Source of the DNA: Streptomyces sp. Z26
Lineage (GTDB): Bacteria > Actinomycetota > Actinomycetes > Streptomycetales > Streptomycetaceae
Reading direction: 5' to 3'
Assembly (NCBI RefSeq): GCF_003665095.1
Contig: NZ_RCHV01000002.1
Location: 4,512,501 to 4,576,500 of the forward strand
DNA: 64,000 nucleotides
The translations under genes and the position numbers were made by a program. The notes under the pieces were generated by a model, which saw nothing but the letters and a program-made list of their open reading frames with translations, was not told the origin of the DNA and ran no database searches. Positions within the stretch are counted from its first letter, which is position 1; every line of letters begins with the position of its first letter. This document shows positions 33,545 through 44,619 of this stretch, in pieces.

Positions 33545-34951
33545 CTACGGGTGCGTCATCCGCAGCACGTCGAGCGCCTCGTCCAGCTGCTCCAGCGTGA
33601 GGTCGCCGCGTTCCACGTGCCCGGCGGCGAGGACGGCCTCGCGGATCGTCGTGCGCTCGGCCAGCGCCCGCTTCGCGACGGCGGCGGCGTTCTCGTAACC
33701 GAGGTACCTGTTCAGCGGCGTCACCACCGACGGCGACGACTCCGCGTACTCCCGCGCCCGTTCCCGGTCCGCCGTGACGCCGTCCACGGTGCGGTCCGCG
33801 AGCAGCCGCGAGGCGTTCGCCAGCAGCCGTACGGACTCCAGCAGGTTCTTCGCCATCACCGGCAACATCACGTTCAGCTCGAAGCTGCCCGCCGCACCGG
33901 CCGCCGCCACCGTCGCGTCGTTCCCCGTGACCTGCGCCGCGACCATCAACACCGCCTCCGGGACGACCGGGTTGACCTTCCCCGGCATGATCGACGAACC
34001 CGGCTGGAGGTCCGGCAGCGCGATCTCCGCGAGGCCGGTGCGCGGGCCGGAGGCCATCCACCGCAGGTCGTTGCAGATCTTCGTCAGGCCCACCGCGACC
34101 GTACGCAGCTGGCCCGACGTCTCCACCAGCGCGTCCCGGGCGCCCTGCGCCTCGAAGTGGTCGCGGGCCTCCGTCAGCGGCAGCCCGGTCGTGCGGGCGG
34201 TCTCCGCGATGACCCGCGCGGCGAAGCCCGGGGGAGTGTTGATGCCGGTGCCGACGGCCGTGCCGCCCAACGGCAGCTCCGCCAGCCGCGGCAGGGACGC
34301 CCGCAGCCGCTCCACGCCGTAGCGCACCTGTGCCGCGTAGCCGCCGAACTCCTGGCCCAGGGTCACGGGCGTGGCGTCCATCAGATGCGTACGGCCGGAC
34401 TTCACGACGTCCGCGAACTCCTCCGACTTCCGCGTCAGGGCCGCCGCGAGGTGCTCCAGGGCCGGGATCAGGTCGTCGGTTACGGCGGCGGTGGCGGCGA
34501 TGTGGAGGGAGGAGGGGAAGACGTCGTTGGACGACTGGCTGGCGTTGACGTGGTCGTTGGGGTGCACGGGGGAGCCGAGGCGCTCGGTGGCGAGGGTGGC
34601 CACGACCTCGTTCATGTTCATGTTGGAGGACGTGCCGGAGCCCGTCTGGAACACGTCGACGGGGAAGTGCTCGTCCCAGCGCCCGTCGGCGACCTCCTCC
34701 GCCGCCTCCCGTACGGCCGCCGCGCGCTCCGCGTCGAGCACGCCCAGCTCGGCGTTGACCACGGCGGCCGCCGCCTTGATCTCGGCCAGCGCCCGGATGT
34801 GCGCGCGTTCCAGGCGCTGGCCGCTGATCGGGAAGTTCTCCACGGCGCGCTGCGTCTGCGCCCGCCACTTGGCGTGCGCGGGGACGCGCACCTCGCCCAT
34901 GGAGTCGTGCTCCGTACGGAAACCGGTGTCGTCCGCCGCGTCGTCGCTCAT
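33545..34951 (-). CDS. fumC: Class II fumarate hydratase (iron-independent)
   Basis: 468 aa homotetrameric TCA-cycle enzyme converting fumarate to L-malate. Superfamily signature GSSIMPGKVNPV with the catalytic Ser loop; GSGTSSNMNMNEV, HPNDHVNASQSSND (His of the site) and GRTHLMDATPVTLGQEF are all intact. FDALG-type markers of other superfamily members are absent, which supports fumarase over aspartase or argininosuccinate lyase. It lies 70 bp downstream of the class I fumarase gene on the same strand, so both isozymes may be expressed together. Confidence 0.96.
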   Translation of the reverse strand: MSDDAADDTGFRTEHDSMGEVRVPAHAKWRAQTQRAVENFPISGQRLERAHIRALAEIKAAAAVVNAELGVLDAERAAAVREAAEEVADGRWDEHFPVDVFQTGSGTSSNMNMNEVVATLATERLGSPVHPNDHVNASQSSNDVFPSSLHIAATAAVTDDLIPALEHLAAALTRKSEEFADVVKSGRTHLMDATPVTLGQEFGGYAAQVRYGVERLRASLPRLAELPLGGTAVGTGINTPPGFAARVIAETARTTGLPLTEARDHFEAQGARDALVETSGQLRTVAVGLTKICNDLRWMASGPRTGLAEIALPDLQPGSSIMPGKVNPVVPEAVLMVAAQVTGNDATVAAAGAAGSFELNVMLPVMAKNLLESVRLLANASRLLADRTVDGVTADRERAREYAESSPSVVTPLNRYLGYENAAAVAKRALAERTTIREAVLAAGHVERGDLTLEQLDEALDVLRMTHP

Positions 34952-35020
34952 GCCTCGAATCTACTGCGGCCGTACGGTTCCGCCGCGGTCGTACGGTGCC
35001 GCGCGGGGCCGACCGCCGGG

Positions 35021-36742
35021 CTACCGGCCGGGGCCGACCGGGATGGACGTCACGAACGGCTGCGCCGGGCCGGGGTCGGTGAAGAAGTCGTTCCCCTTGT
35101 CGTCCACGACCACGAACGCCGGGAAGTCCTCCACCTCGATCCGCCAGACCGCCTCCATGCCCAGCTCCGCGTACTCCAGGACCTCCACCTTCTTGATGCA
35201 GTCCTGCGCGAGCCGGGCCGCCGGGCCGCCGATCGAGCCGAGGTAGAAGCCGCCGTGCGCCGCGCAGGCGTCGGTGACCTGCTTGCTGCGGTTGCCCTTG
35301 GCGAGCATCACGAACGAGCCGCCCGCGGCCTGGAACTGCTCCACGTACGCGTCCATGCGGCCCGCCGTCGTCGGCCCGAACGAGCCCGAGGCGTACCCCT
35401 CCGGGGTCTTCGCCGGGCCCGCGTAGTAGACGGCGTGGTCACGGAGGTACGCGGGCATCTCCTCGCCCGCGTCCAGCCGCTCCTTGATCTTGGCGTGCGC
35501 GATGTCGCGCGCGACGACCAGCGGGCCGGTCAGTGAGAGCCGGGTCTTCACCGGGTGCCGGGACAGCTCCGAGCGGATCTCCGACATCGGCCGCGTCAGG
35601 TCGATCCGCACCACGTCCGCCGTGTCCTGCTCGGCCAGCTCCTCGCCGGTCGTCTCCGGCAGGAAGCGCGCCGGGTCCGTCTCCAGCTGCTCCAGGAAGA
35701 CGCCCTCGGCCGTGATCTTCGCCAGCGCCTGGCGGTCCGCCGAGCAGGACACGGCGATCGCGACGGGGCAGGACGCGCCGTGCCGCGGCAGCCGTACGAC
35801 CCGCACGTCGTGGCAGAAGTACTTGCCGCCGAACTGCGCGCCGATGCCGATGCGCTGCGTCAGCTCGAACACCCGCTGCTCCAGCTCCCGGTCCCGGAAA
35901 CCGTGCCCGCCGGGCGAGCCCTCGCCGGGCAGCTCGTCCAGGTAGTGCGCGGAGGCGTACTTGGCGGTCTTCAGCGCGAACTCGGCGCTGGTGCCGCCGA
36001 CGACTACCGCCAAGTGGTACGGCGGGCAGGCGGCGGTGCCCAGCGAACGGATCTTCTCCTCCAGGAACCTCATCATCGAGCCCTCGTTCAGCACCGCCTT
36101 CGTCTCCTGGTAGAGGAAGGACTTGTTCGCGCTGCCGCCGCCCTTGGCCATGAACAGGAACTTGTACGCGTCGCCGTCCGTCGCGTACAGCTCGATCTGC
36201 GCGGGCAGGTTCGTGCCCGTGTTCCGCTCGTCCCACATCGTCAGCGGGGCCATCTGCGAGTAGCGCAGGTTGAGCTTCGTGTACGCGTCGTGGATGCCGT
36301 GCGAGAGCGCCGCCTCGTCGCCGCCGTGCGTGAGGACCTGCTGTCCGCGCTTGCCCATCACGATGGCGGTGCCGGTGTCCTGGCACATGGGGAGGACGCC
36401 GGCGGCGGCGATGTTCGCGTTCTTCAGCAGGTCGAGGGCGACGAAGCGGTCGTTGGGGCTGGCCTCCGGGTCGTCCAGGATGCGGCGCAGCTGCGCGAGG
36501 TGGGCGGGCCGCAGGTAGTGCGAGATGTCGTGCATCGCCTCGGCGGCCAGCGTGCGCAGCGCCTCCGGCGCGACGGACAGGAACGTGCGCCCGTCCGCCT
36601 CGAAGGTCCGCACGCCCTCGGCGGTCACCAGACGGTACGGCGTGTCGTCCGGGCCGAGCGGCAGCAGGTCCGTGTAGGCGAACTCCGGTCGCTGCGGGCC
36701 GGAGTCGGCGGAACCGGCGGTACGGGTGGGGCTGGCGGCCAT
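35021..36742 (-). CDS. fumA: Class I fumarate hydratase (4Fe-4S, FumA/FumB type)
   Basis: 573 aa. Cys ligands for the labile 4Fe-4S cluster are seen in VLPMCQDTGTA (about residue 130), GASCPVAIAVSCSADRQA (about 330-345), and CHDVRVVRLPRHG supplies basic residues. The fused alpha and beta domains (about 1-330 and 370-560) are typical of the single-chain form; GPTTAGRMDAYVEQFQAAGGS is the beta-domain signature. The enzyme is oxygen-sensitive, so together with the adjacent fumC the cell has iron-dependent and iron-free fumarases. The start at 36742 has AGAGGAAG 7-10 nt upstream; the frame is open further upstream but without a good site. Confidence 0.95.
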   Translation of the reverse strand: MAASPTRTAGSADSGPQRPEFAYTDLLPLGPDDTPYRLVTAEGVRTFEADGRTFLSVAPEALRTLAAEAMHDISHYLRPAHLAQLRRILDDPEASPNDRFVALDLLKNANIAAAGVLPMCQDTGTAIVMGKRGQQVLTHGGDEAALSHGIHDAYTKLNLRYSQMAPLTMWDERNTGTNLPAQIELYATDGDAYKFLFMAKGGGSANKSFLYQETKAVLNEGSMMRFLEEKIRSLGTAACPPYHLAVVVGGTSAEFALKTAKYASAHYLDELPGEGSPGGHGFRDRELEQRVFELTQRIGIGAQFGGKYFCHDVRVVRLPRHGASCPVAIAVSCSADRQALAKITAEGVFLEQLETDPARFLPETTGEELAEQDTADVVRIDLTRPMSEIRSELSRHPVKTRLSLTGPLVVARDIAHAKIKERLDAGEEMPAYLRDHAVYYAGPAKTPEGYASGSFGPTTAGRMDAYVEQFQAAGGSFVMLAKGNRSKQVTDACAAHGGFYLGSIGGPAARLAQDCIKKVEVLEYAELGMEAVWRIEVEDFPAFVVVDDKGNDFFTDPGPAQPFVTSIPVGPGR

Positions 36743-36849
36743 CGGACAACTTCCTCTCGGCGGTGAGCGCGTCCCAGCGTAGAACGCGCGGCGAGCGCCT
36801 CCCGTTCCGGGGTAGTCGCGATCTATCGCGTCTGGGTACTCTGGGTGGC

Positions 36850-37653
36850 GTGACTGGATTCCCGCTCGACGAACCCCCGCTCGACAAGCAGGCCGGACAC
36901 GCGAGCGGTGACGCGGCGCGGCGCCCGGCGGTGAGCCTCGGCAAGCCCGGCGAGGAGGGCGCTGCCGGGCCCGTGCCCGCACCGGCGAAGGCCGAGCCCG
37001 GACCCGTACAGGCGCGTCCGGGGTCCGCGCGCCCCGAGGTGGACGCGCCCCCCGACGTGGACGTGCGCGCCTCGGACGCCGACCGGGACCAGGTCGCGGA
37101 CATCCTGCGGGAGGCGCTGGCGCAGGGGCGGCTCGACGCGGAGGAGCACTCCGAGCGGGTCGAGGCGGCCTACTCGGCCAAGACCATGGGGCAGTTGGAG
37201 CCGTTGGTCCGCGACCTGCCGCGCCCCACGCCGCCGAGCGCGTACGCGCCGCCGCGGGACGAGGGCCCGTGGCCGCCGCACGGCGCCAGCGACCACCTGG
37301 TGGCGATCTTCAACGACACGTCGCGCAAGGGGCGTTGGCGCATCGGCCCGAAGACGAACGTCTTCGCGTGCTTCGGCTCCGTACGGATCGACCTGACCGA
37401 GGCGATCTTCGAGCAGCGCCGCATAGTGATCAACGCCACGTCCCTCTTCGGCGGGATCAGCGTGAAGGTCCCGGAGAACGTGACGCTCCGGGGCAAAGGG
37501 GCCGGGATATTCGGGGGGTTCGACATCTCTCCGCACGATTCGCCCGACCCGGACGCCCCCGTCGTGCTGGTGCAGGGCGCGGGCATCTTCGGCGCGGTCG
37601 AAGCGCGGCCCAAGCGCGGCAAGTTCCTCCGCGACCTGCGCAAGGAGCGCTGA
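36850..37653 (+). CDS. DUF1707 (SHOCT-like) protein with C-terminal LiaF-like beta-helical domain
   Basis: 267 aa, soluble. Disordered Pro/Ala-rich lead (1-70); DUF1707 at about 72-125 (VRASDADRDQVADILREALAQGRLDAEEHSERVEAAYSAKTMGQLEPLVRDLP). A C-terminal domain at about 145-245 (IFNDTSRKGRWRIGPKTNVFACFGSVRIDLTEAIFEQRRIVINATSLFGGISVKVP) resembles the cell-wall-active antibiotic response domain of LiaF/VraT. That points to envelope stress. TACTCT at 36837-36842 is 7 nt before the GTG, so the message may be leaderless. Divergent from the class I fumarase gene. Confidence 0.82.
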   Translation: MTGFPLDEPPLDKQAGHASGDAARRPAVSLGKPGEEGAAGPVPAPAKAEPGPVQARPGSARPEVDAPPDVDVRASDADRDQVADILREALAQGRLDAEEHSERVEAAYSAKTMGQLEPLVRDLPRPTPPSAYAPPRDEGPWPPHGASDHLVAIFNDTSRKGRWRIGPKTNVFACFGSVRIDLTEAIFEQRRIVINATSLFGGISVKVPENVTLRGKGAGIFGGFDISPHDSPDPDAPVVLVQGAGIFGAVEARPKRGKFLRDLRKER

Positions 37654-37977
37654 CGAGGGCGCTGGCAGGAGGCGCTGAACGGGCGCGCGCCGTACGGCCG
37701 TTGGCGTCCGTGGCGCGTTCCCTCGGCGTCGCGTGGGCGGTCCGGCCCGGTCGGCGTACGCCGTTCGCGGTCGCGGAGCTGGACGGTCCGGGGCCCGGGC
37801 GCACCCCTGCCACCGTATGAGTAAGCGTGCGCACAGCGGGTATTGCTCCGGCATCGTCTCTCGTACGGCGGCAGCGTGATCGGCATGATCCGCGTGACCT
37901 GCCGTGCGCAGCAGGACGGGTGAAGGTGATCAATCGACAGATCGACCCGCCGTAGCCGTCTCGTCAGGGAGTAGACC
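37654..37977 (+). other. 324-bp intergenic region upstream of the WhiB-like gene
   Basis: No gene with normal codon bias is visible. The stretch 37815-37970 is less GC-rich and holds GTGATCGGCATGATC and GGTGATCAATCGAC, which may be promoter or regulator sites, but I find no convincing -10/-35 pair. Long untranslated leaders are common for whiB-like genes. Confidence 0.5.
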
Positions 37978-38337
37978 GTGCTGCAACCGCCGCATCAGTC
38001 ACTGCAGGCCGCCACCGTTCCCGCCCAGCGTGCGCCCGCGCGCGGCGACCAGGCCGGCCCCTGGCATTCGGAGGCGGTGTGCCGACGTGACGAGGCGGGC
38101 CTGTTCTTCGCTCCCTCGAAGGAGCCGACGGCCGCGCGGCTGTCCCGGGAGCAGGCGGCCAAGCGGGTCTGCGCGGGCTGTCCGGTGCTGGTCGAGTGCC
38201 GCGAGCACGCGCTGGTCCAGCCGGAGCCGTACGGCGTGTGGGGCGGGCTCACCGCCGCCGAGCGCCGCGTCGTCCTCGCCCACCGCCGCCGGGCCGCGGC
38301 CGCGGCGGAGGGCACCCAGATACGCCGCATCGCCTGA
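37978..38337 (+). CDS. WhiB-family iron-sulfur transcription factor
   Basis: 119 aa. Four cysteines in WhiB spacing: C in EAVCRRDEAGLFF, then CAGCPVLVEC (C-x2-C-x5-C), for a redox- or NO-sensitive 4Fe-4S cluster. The GVWGGLT turn and basic tail (HRRRAAAAAEGTQIRR) bind sigma factor and DNA. WhiB-like proteins act with the primary sigma factor at target promoters. GTG start with GGGAG 7 nt upstream. It is near fumarase and DUF1707 genes, a neighbourhood I associate with one of the Streptomyces wbl genes (possibly wblI), but I do not assign the symbol firmly. Confidence 0.93.
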   Translation: MLQPPHQSLQAATVPAQRAPARGDQAGPWHSEAVCRRDEAGLFFAPSKEPTAARLSREQAAKRVCAGCPVLVECREHALVQPEPYGVWGGLTAAERRVVLAHRRRAAAAAEGTQIRRIA

Positions 38338-38424
38338 CGTGCGCGCGCCCGGACCGGGTCCGCCCCGGTCCGGGCGCGCGCACGTGTACGGCCCGACGCG
38401 CCGCCGTACGCCCGCCGTTCCCTC

Positions 38425-40818
<2,394 letters not shown>

Positions 40819-40913
40819 GCTCGTTCCTCTCGCTCGGTACGGGCCGGTGCGGGGCCGGGGCCTCCCGGTACGGCCGGTGGTCGCACGCGTGGCAGCGCGC
40901 GTGGCCGGACGCG

Positions 40914-41327
40914 TCAGCGCAGCTCCTGGATGCGGATCAGGTTGCCCGCGGGGTCGCGTACGGCGCAGTCGCGCACCCCGTACGGCTGGTCCGTCGGCTC
41001 CTGCACGATCTCCACGTCGCCCGCCTGGAGCCGGGCGAACGTCTCGTCCAGGTCGGGGGTGGCGAGGTTGACGCCCGAGTACGTGCCCTTGGCCATCATC
41101 TCGGCGATGGTGCGCTTCTCGTCGTCGGTGATGCCGCAGCCCTCCGGCGCGGGCGGCTCCAGGACGATCGAGGTGCCGGGCTGGCCGACGGGGCCGACGG
41201 TGATCCAGCGCATGCCGCCGTAACCGACGTCGTTGCGCACCTCGAAGCCGAGGGCGTCGCGGTAGAAGGCGAGGGAGGCGTCGGGGTCGTCGTGCGGGAG
41301 GAAGCTGGAGTGAATGGTGAGGTCCAT
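40914..41327 (-). CDS. VOC-family (glyoxalase/bleomycin-resistance fold) protein
   Basis: 137 aa. MDLTIHSSFLPHDDPDASLAFYRDALGFEVRNDVGYGGMRWITVGP and DQPYGVRDCAVRDPAGNLIRIQEL form the two beta-alpha-beta-beta-beta modules with typical metal-site residues (His, Glu). TAGCGT (41340-41335 on the minus strand) is 7 nt before this ATG, suggesting a leaderless start at 41327; a GTG at 41336 is an alternative. It follows the AraC-type regulator by 10 bp on the same strand, so a small sensor-effector operon is likely. Ligand unknown. Confidence 0.88.
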   Translation of the reverse strand: MDLTIHSSFLPHDDPDASLAFYRDALGFEVRNDVGYGGMRWITVGPVGQPGTSIVLEPPAPEGCGITDDEKRTIAEMMAKGTYSGVNLATPDLDETFARLQAGDVEIVQEPTDQPYGVRDCAVRDPAGNLIRIQELR

Positions 41328-41337
41328 GCCGATCACG

Positions 41338-41844
41338 CTAGGCGGGGCCGGGCGCGGGCGCTTCTCGATTCCTGACCGTTCCGTCGCCCGTGGGCCGGTC
41401 CCGCACCGGCCGCTCCCGGACGGGTCGCGTGACCCGTTTCGCCACGCAGGACGGCATGCCCACGGTGGCGTCCGCGGCCTGCCGCCGGTAGACGCTGGGC
41501 GGTACGCCGACCAGCTCGGTGAAGCGGGTGCTGAAGGTACCCAGCGACGAACAGCCGACGGTGAAGCACACCTCGGTGACGCTCAGGTCGCCGCGCCGCA
41601 GCAGCGCCATGGCGCGCTCGATACGGCGCGTCATCAGGTACGCGTACGGCGACTCCCCGTACGCGGCGCGGAACCGGCGACTGAGGTGCCCGGCCGACAT
41701 GTTCACCCCGCGCGCCAGCGCCTCGACGTCCAGCGGCCGCGCGTACTCCCGGTCGATCCGGTCCCGTACGCGCCGCAGCAGCGCCAGCTCGCGCAGCTGC
41801 GACGGGGCGGGCCCGGTGGGCCGGGCGTGCGGTGTGCTGCTCAC
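41338..41844 (-). CDS. AraC-family DNA-binding regulator without a sensor domain
   Basis: 168 aa. Two helix-turn-helix motifs fill residues about 20-120: RPLDVEALARGVNMSAGHLSRRFRAAYGESPYAYLMTRRIERAMALLRRGDLSVTEVCFTVGCSSLGTFSTRFTELVGVPPSVYRR, the full AraC signature. There is only a short lead and a basic tail, so no ligand domain. The GTG start at 41844 is chosen because it begins just before conserved sequence; longer starts add Gly-rich filler. It probably controls the VOC gene directly downstream. Confidence 0.88.
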   Translation of the reverse strand: MSSTPHARPTGPAPSQLRELALLRRVRDRIDREYARPLDVEALARGVNMSAGHLSRRFRAAYGESPYAYLMTRRIERAMALLRRGDLSVTEVCFTVGCSSLGTFSTRFTELVGVPPSVYRRQAADATVGMPSCVAKRVTRPVRERPVRDRPTGDGTVRNREAPAPGPA

Positions 41845-42014
41845 ACCCGCGATCGTGCCACGCCCCACCCCACCCTGCCCACCGCCGAACCGTGGCCCGT
41901 ACGCAGACCCTCCAAGTCCCGCTCCATCCAAGGCGCTTGGCACCCACCTCTCACCCTCGGCGGCGCGCACGTTCCCCACTGTCTACGTCAGCCCCCTGAC
42001 GCTCCGGCCCCGGA

Positions 42015-42131
42015 GGCGCCGTGGCGTACCCCGACGGTCGACGCCTGCGCGTCGTGTACACGATCGACAACGGAGAACTCGTGGTCTGGGTCGTCCACGT
42101 GGGACGCCGGTCGACCGTCTACGAGACCTGA
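42015..42131 (+). pseudogene. Remnant of a RelE/ParE-type toxin gene (C-terminal 38 codons)
   Basis: The frame reads GAVAYPDGRRLRVVYTIDNG, then ELVVWVVHVGRRSTVYET and TGA. This matches the C-terminal strands of RelE toxins (RV.Y.IDDGE..V.VVRVGHR..VY). A TGA lies 18 nt upstream of the frame and no antitoxin or toxin N-terminus is seen, so the gene has been cut off. It lies between the AraC gene and the left island junction, outside the island proper. Confidence 0.6.
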
Positions 42132-42152
42132 CCGCCGCTGGCCGGTGACGCC

Positions 42153-42186
42153 GAAGGGGTCGGAACCGACGGAGTCCGACCCCTTC
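42153..42186. terminator. Displaced ychF terminator hairpin
   Basis: GAAGGGGTCGGA (42153-42164) pairs perfectly with TCCGACCCCTTC (42175-42186), loop ACCGACGGAG. On the minus strand it lies 39 nt beyond the old ychF stop codon preserved at the left junction. It would have ended ychF transcription before the island inserted. It may also terminate the + strand RelE remnant. Confidence 0.75.
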
Positions 42187-42229
42187 CGACATACGTAAGC
42201 GACGTGGCCGCCTGCCACCCGGTCACACG

Positions 42230-42249
42230 TTGAACCGGAACTCCACCAC
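42230..42249 (-). repeat. Left att junction: original host ychF 3' end
   Basis: TTGAACCGGAACTCCACCAC. Read on the minus strand, with the next bases to the left, it codes VEFRFNV and TGA, the exact C-terminus of YchF. This is the host's old gene end, cut off by integration. It differs from the right copy at one position inside the 20 bp (42235) and in the bases to its left. Flanking GCGACGTGG at 42199-42207 is also found next to the right copy (58078-58086). Confidence 0.88.
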
Positions 42250-42279
42250 AACCACTCTGACCTGCGGTTATGCGGGCAC

Positions 42280-42304
42280 ATCCCAGCACCATCCCAGCAC
42301 GGGA
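42280..42304. repeat. Left arm-type repeat pair (ATCCCAGCAC x2)
   Basis: ATCCCAGCAC at 42280-42289 and 42291-42300, followed by GGGA. The whole 25-bp block is identical and in the same orientation at 57992-58016 near the other end. Spacing of 11 bp puts both copies on the same face of the helix. Probably integrase or excisionase arm sites. The remainder of 42250-42477 has no gene. Confidence 0.7.
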
Positions 42305-42477
42305 TTTACGACAAAGTACAACCGCGCTCAGGACCGCCAACGCTACACAACAGCGGAAGCGGCACGGCTGCATGAGCGTGCCATCGGATCGGACCGCGGA
42401 GGTGACCATGGCCGTCCGAAGCGGCTGAGCAGCCCGAAGAGGTTCTCCTCTTACTGGCTGGCGCGGTACGCACGCCG

Positions 42478-44583
42478 TCAGACCTCATCCTCTGCCTCTT
42501 CGCTGTGGATGCGCTGAGCCAGATCCCACAGGCTCAAGCCATCCGACTGATACCAGCGAGCCGTTCCCTGATTGGCCACGGGCCGCTCGTCCCAGTCGGC
42601 GTCCGCCCACATCTTCGACACCAGACCGGAGGGCGAGTACTGCTGCTCGTCGTAGGCCCACAAGATCGGCTTGGTCCGGTGATTAACCCAGGTCGCCTGG
42701 CGTCGCCTTTCGTCTTCACCAAGCCACCCTTCCATGGCGTCACGCTCGGGCTCGTTCAGGGCTTCGTACCGGAGGGGGGCTCCATCCTTGATGACACGCC
42801 GGTCGACCAACAGCGGCACGGTATTCGGGCGACGCGGCTTGCGCTCCTTCGCGGGAGGCTCGGGAACAGCGACGCCCTCGGCCAGATCACCAAGGACATG
42901 CTTCGCGAGTTCCCTACAAGTCTGCGCGGTCTGGAAAGCAGTCCTGATCTGGGGGCGCGGCCCGTATTGAGTCACAATCAGATGCGTCAGACGACGGACC
43001 AATTCCGGTACAAGGGCAGGAATCTTCTCCAGCACCTCACTGTCCCAGTCGAAGTCGGGGTCATCGATACTCGTGGCGCCGAGATACTGGAAGACCAAGT
43101 GGGTGACGAGAAAGCCTCCATGCTCCGTGGTCGCGGCCTCGCGACTATTCTCCCCACTGCCCAGTTCGTAGACCGCGCTCCGTGCCGCGCGCAGCGTGAG
43201 TACGGAGCGCCACACCTTCTGCGGAGAGGGTTCGCGTTTGAACAGCACGGTGTGGCTGCCCTTGGAACCCTGCTCCCAAAGGTTCTCCGTGGAACTAGCG
43301 ACCCGGGCGGCCTGCTCTGCATCCGAGTGCAGGCAGGCAAGGGCAAGGGCAAGTTCGTCCAGTGAGCAGCCGGTCTCGGGAGCAGCGACCGGCTCGCCCC
43401 TCTTGATCACGTATTGCTTGCGCAGTTCGGCGCGCAGGTTAGCCTTGATCGCCTGGTGCACGGGTTCGAGCGCGATGTGATCACGCTGCTCAATGGCGTT
43501 CTGCCGGTTCGCCGCCTGCGAGACCTGCACGCCGAACTTCCGGTCCTCATATGTATTGATGACCTTGATGCTCAGAGTCGCGTGGGCCGCAGCCTCACCA
43601 TCATCATGCATGGCTCTGGCGACTGCCCTTACCGTCTGGGCACCGTTGACGATGCTCGCCCCTGTCAGGGTGAGAGTGGTTGGCCTACTCTGCGGTGCCT
43701 TGGCGCTGTCGTGCTTCGCCGTAAGGGAGTCGCAGATCATGGTGATGCCGTTGTTCAGGTGCCAGAATCTGGTGGGATCGGACGTGAGCGTCTGGCCGAT
43801 CTCTGCATTGGTGACGGTGGGCCCGAGCGGGGCCCGGAGATTCTGCTCGAACAGACCGGTACCGTGCGTCTCGTACCACTCAGCGACGCTCTCAGCGGAG
43901 ACCGTGCCCTGATACGCCTCGAGCGGTCCTTTCTGCTGGTACCAGTCGTCAAGACGTACATCCAGGCGGATGGGCTCCCGCCGAAGGTCCGCATGAATCT
44001 GGTCGTGGAAGTCCGCGGCGTACAGCACCTCGACGCTCAATCGGGCGCCGTGCTTGTTGAACTCGTCGAGAGCGTTGTCCAGAACCTCGCGTGCGGGCGG
44101 AGAGGGCTCCACAGTGCCCATCAGCGCGATGACCAGAGTGGCTCTCTCGTTGACGATGAACGACCTGGCCTCCAAGGCGAGGGCGCTGGCACGCTGGTTG
44201 AACTGGTCGTACAGCTCGTTCTCGATCCGGTTGAGACCGTCCACCATCGCCTTGGCGGCGTCCACATCGAATGTCGCCGTTCCCTTATCGCTCCACTTCG
44301 CTTGGACCAGCAGAGCCTGCCCGCTCTCCGGTAGGGGCGCGATGGCATCCATTCCCTGGTCTGCGATGCCATCGGTCACGAAGCGGGCGGCCTCGGCCAC
44401 GCTGCACTTAGCCACGCGTCGTACCGCTAGAGCTGCGAGGGCACGGGAGAGGAAGCGCAGTTCGTAGTTGCCCCCGCGGAAGTGGGCAATATCGCTGTCG
44501 TCTATCACCCCGTCAAATGTCTCGTGCAGCTGCTCGCGCACCTGCGTTACCTGGCGAGGTATGTCCGCCCCCGAGGTGGCCAT
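42478..44583 (-). CDS. AIPR-family abortive-infection-type protein
   Basis: 701 aa, no membrane segment. The family signature is clear: FEQNLRAPLGPTVTNAEIGQTLTSDPTRFWHLNNGITMICDSL (about residues 250-285) followed by TLTGASIVNGAQTVRAVARAM (about 305-320). AIPR proteins (Pfam PF10592) are linked to phage-resistance plasmids and restriction loci; the biochemical action is not settled. The N-terminal part has LLVQAKWSDKGTATFDVDAAKAMVDGL, which resembles a PD-(D/E)xK-like core (Q.K after a beta-strand), so a nuclease activity is possible (inference). Start chosen at the ATG 44583 because GGAAGG lies 8 nt upstream. It is the last gene of the minus-strand cluster. Confidence 0.85.
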   Translation of the reverse strand: MATSGADIPRQVTQVREQLHETFDGVIDDSDIAHFRGGNYELRFLSRALAALAVRRVAKCSVAEAARFVTDGIADQGMDAIAPLPESGQALLVQAKWSDKGTATFDVDAAKAMVDGLNRIENELYDQFNQRASALALEARSFIVNERATLVIALMGTVEPSPPAREVLDNALDEFNKHGARLSVEVLYAADFHDQIHADLRREPIRLDVRLDDWYQQKGPLEAYQGTVSAESVAEWYETHGTGLFEQNLRAPLGPTVTNAEIGQTLTSDPTRFWHLNNGITMICDSLTAKHDSAKAPQSRPTTLTLTGASIVNGAQTVRAVARAMHDDGEAAAHATLSIKVINTYEDRKFGVQVSQAANRQNAIEQRDHIALEPVHQAIKANLRAELRKQYVIKRGEPVAAPETGCSLDELALALACLHSDAEQAARVASSTENLWEQGSKGSHTVLFKREPSPQKVWRSVLTLRAARSAVYELGSGENSREAATTEHGGFLVTHLVFQYLGATSIDDPDFDWDSEVLEKIPALVPELVRRLTHLIVTQYGPRPQIRTAFQTAQTCRELAKHVLGDLAEGVAVPEPPAKERKPRRPNTVPLLVDRRVIKDGAPLRYEALNEPERDAMEGWLGEDERRRQATWVNHRTKPILWAYDEQQYSPSGLVSKMWADADWDERPVANQGTARWYQSDGLSLWDLAQRIHSEEAEDEV

Positions 44584-44619
44584 GGATGATTGCCTTCCCA
44601 CTGGTGATGTCTTCTTGAT

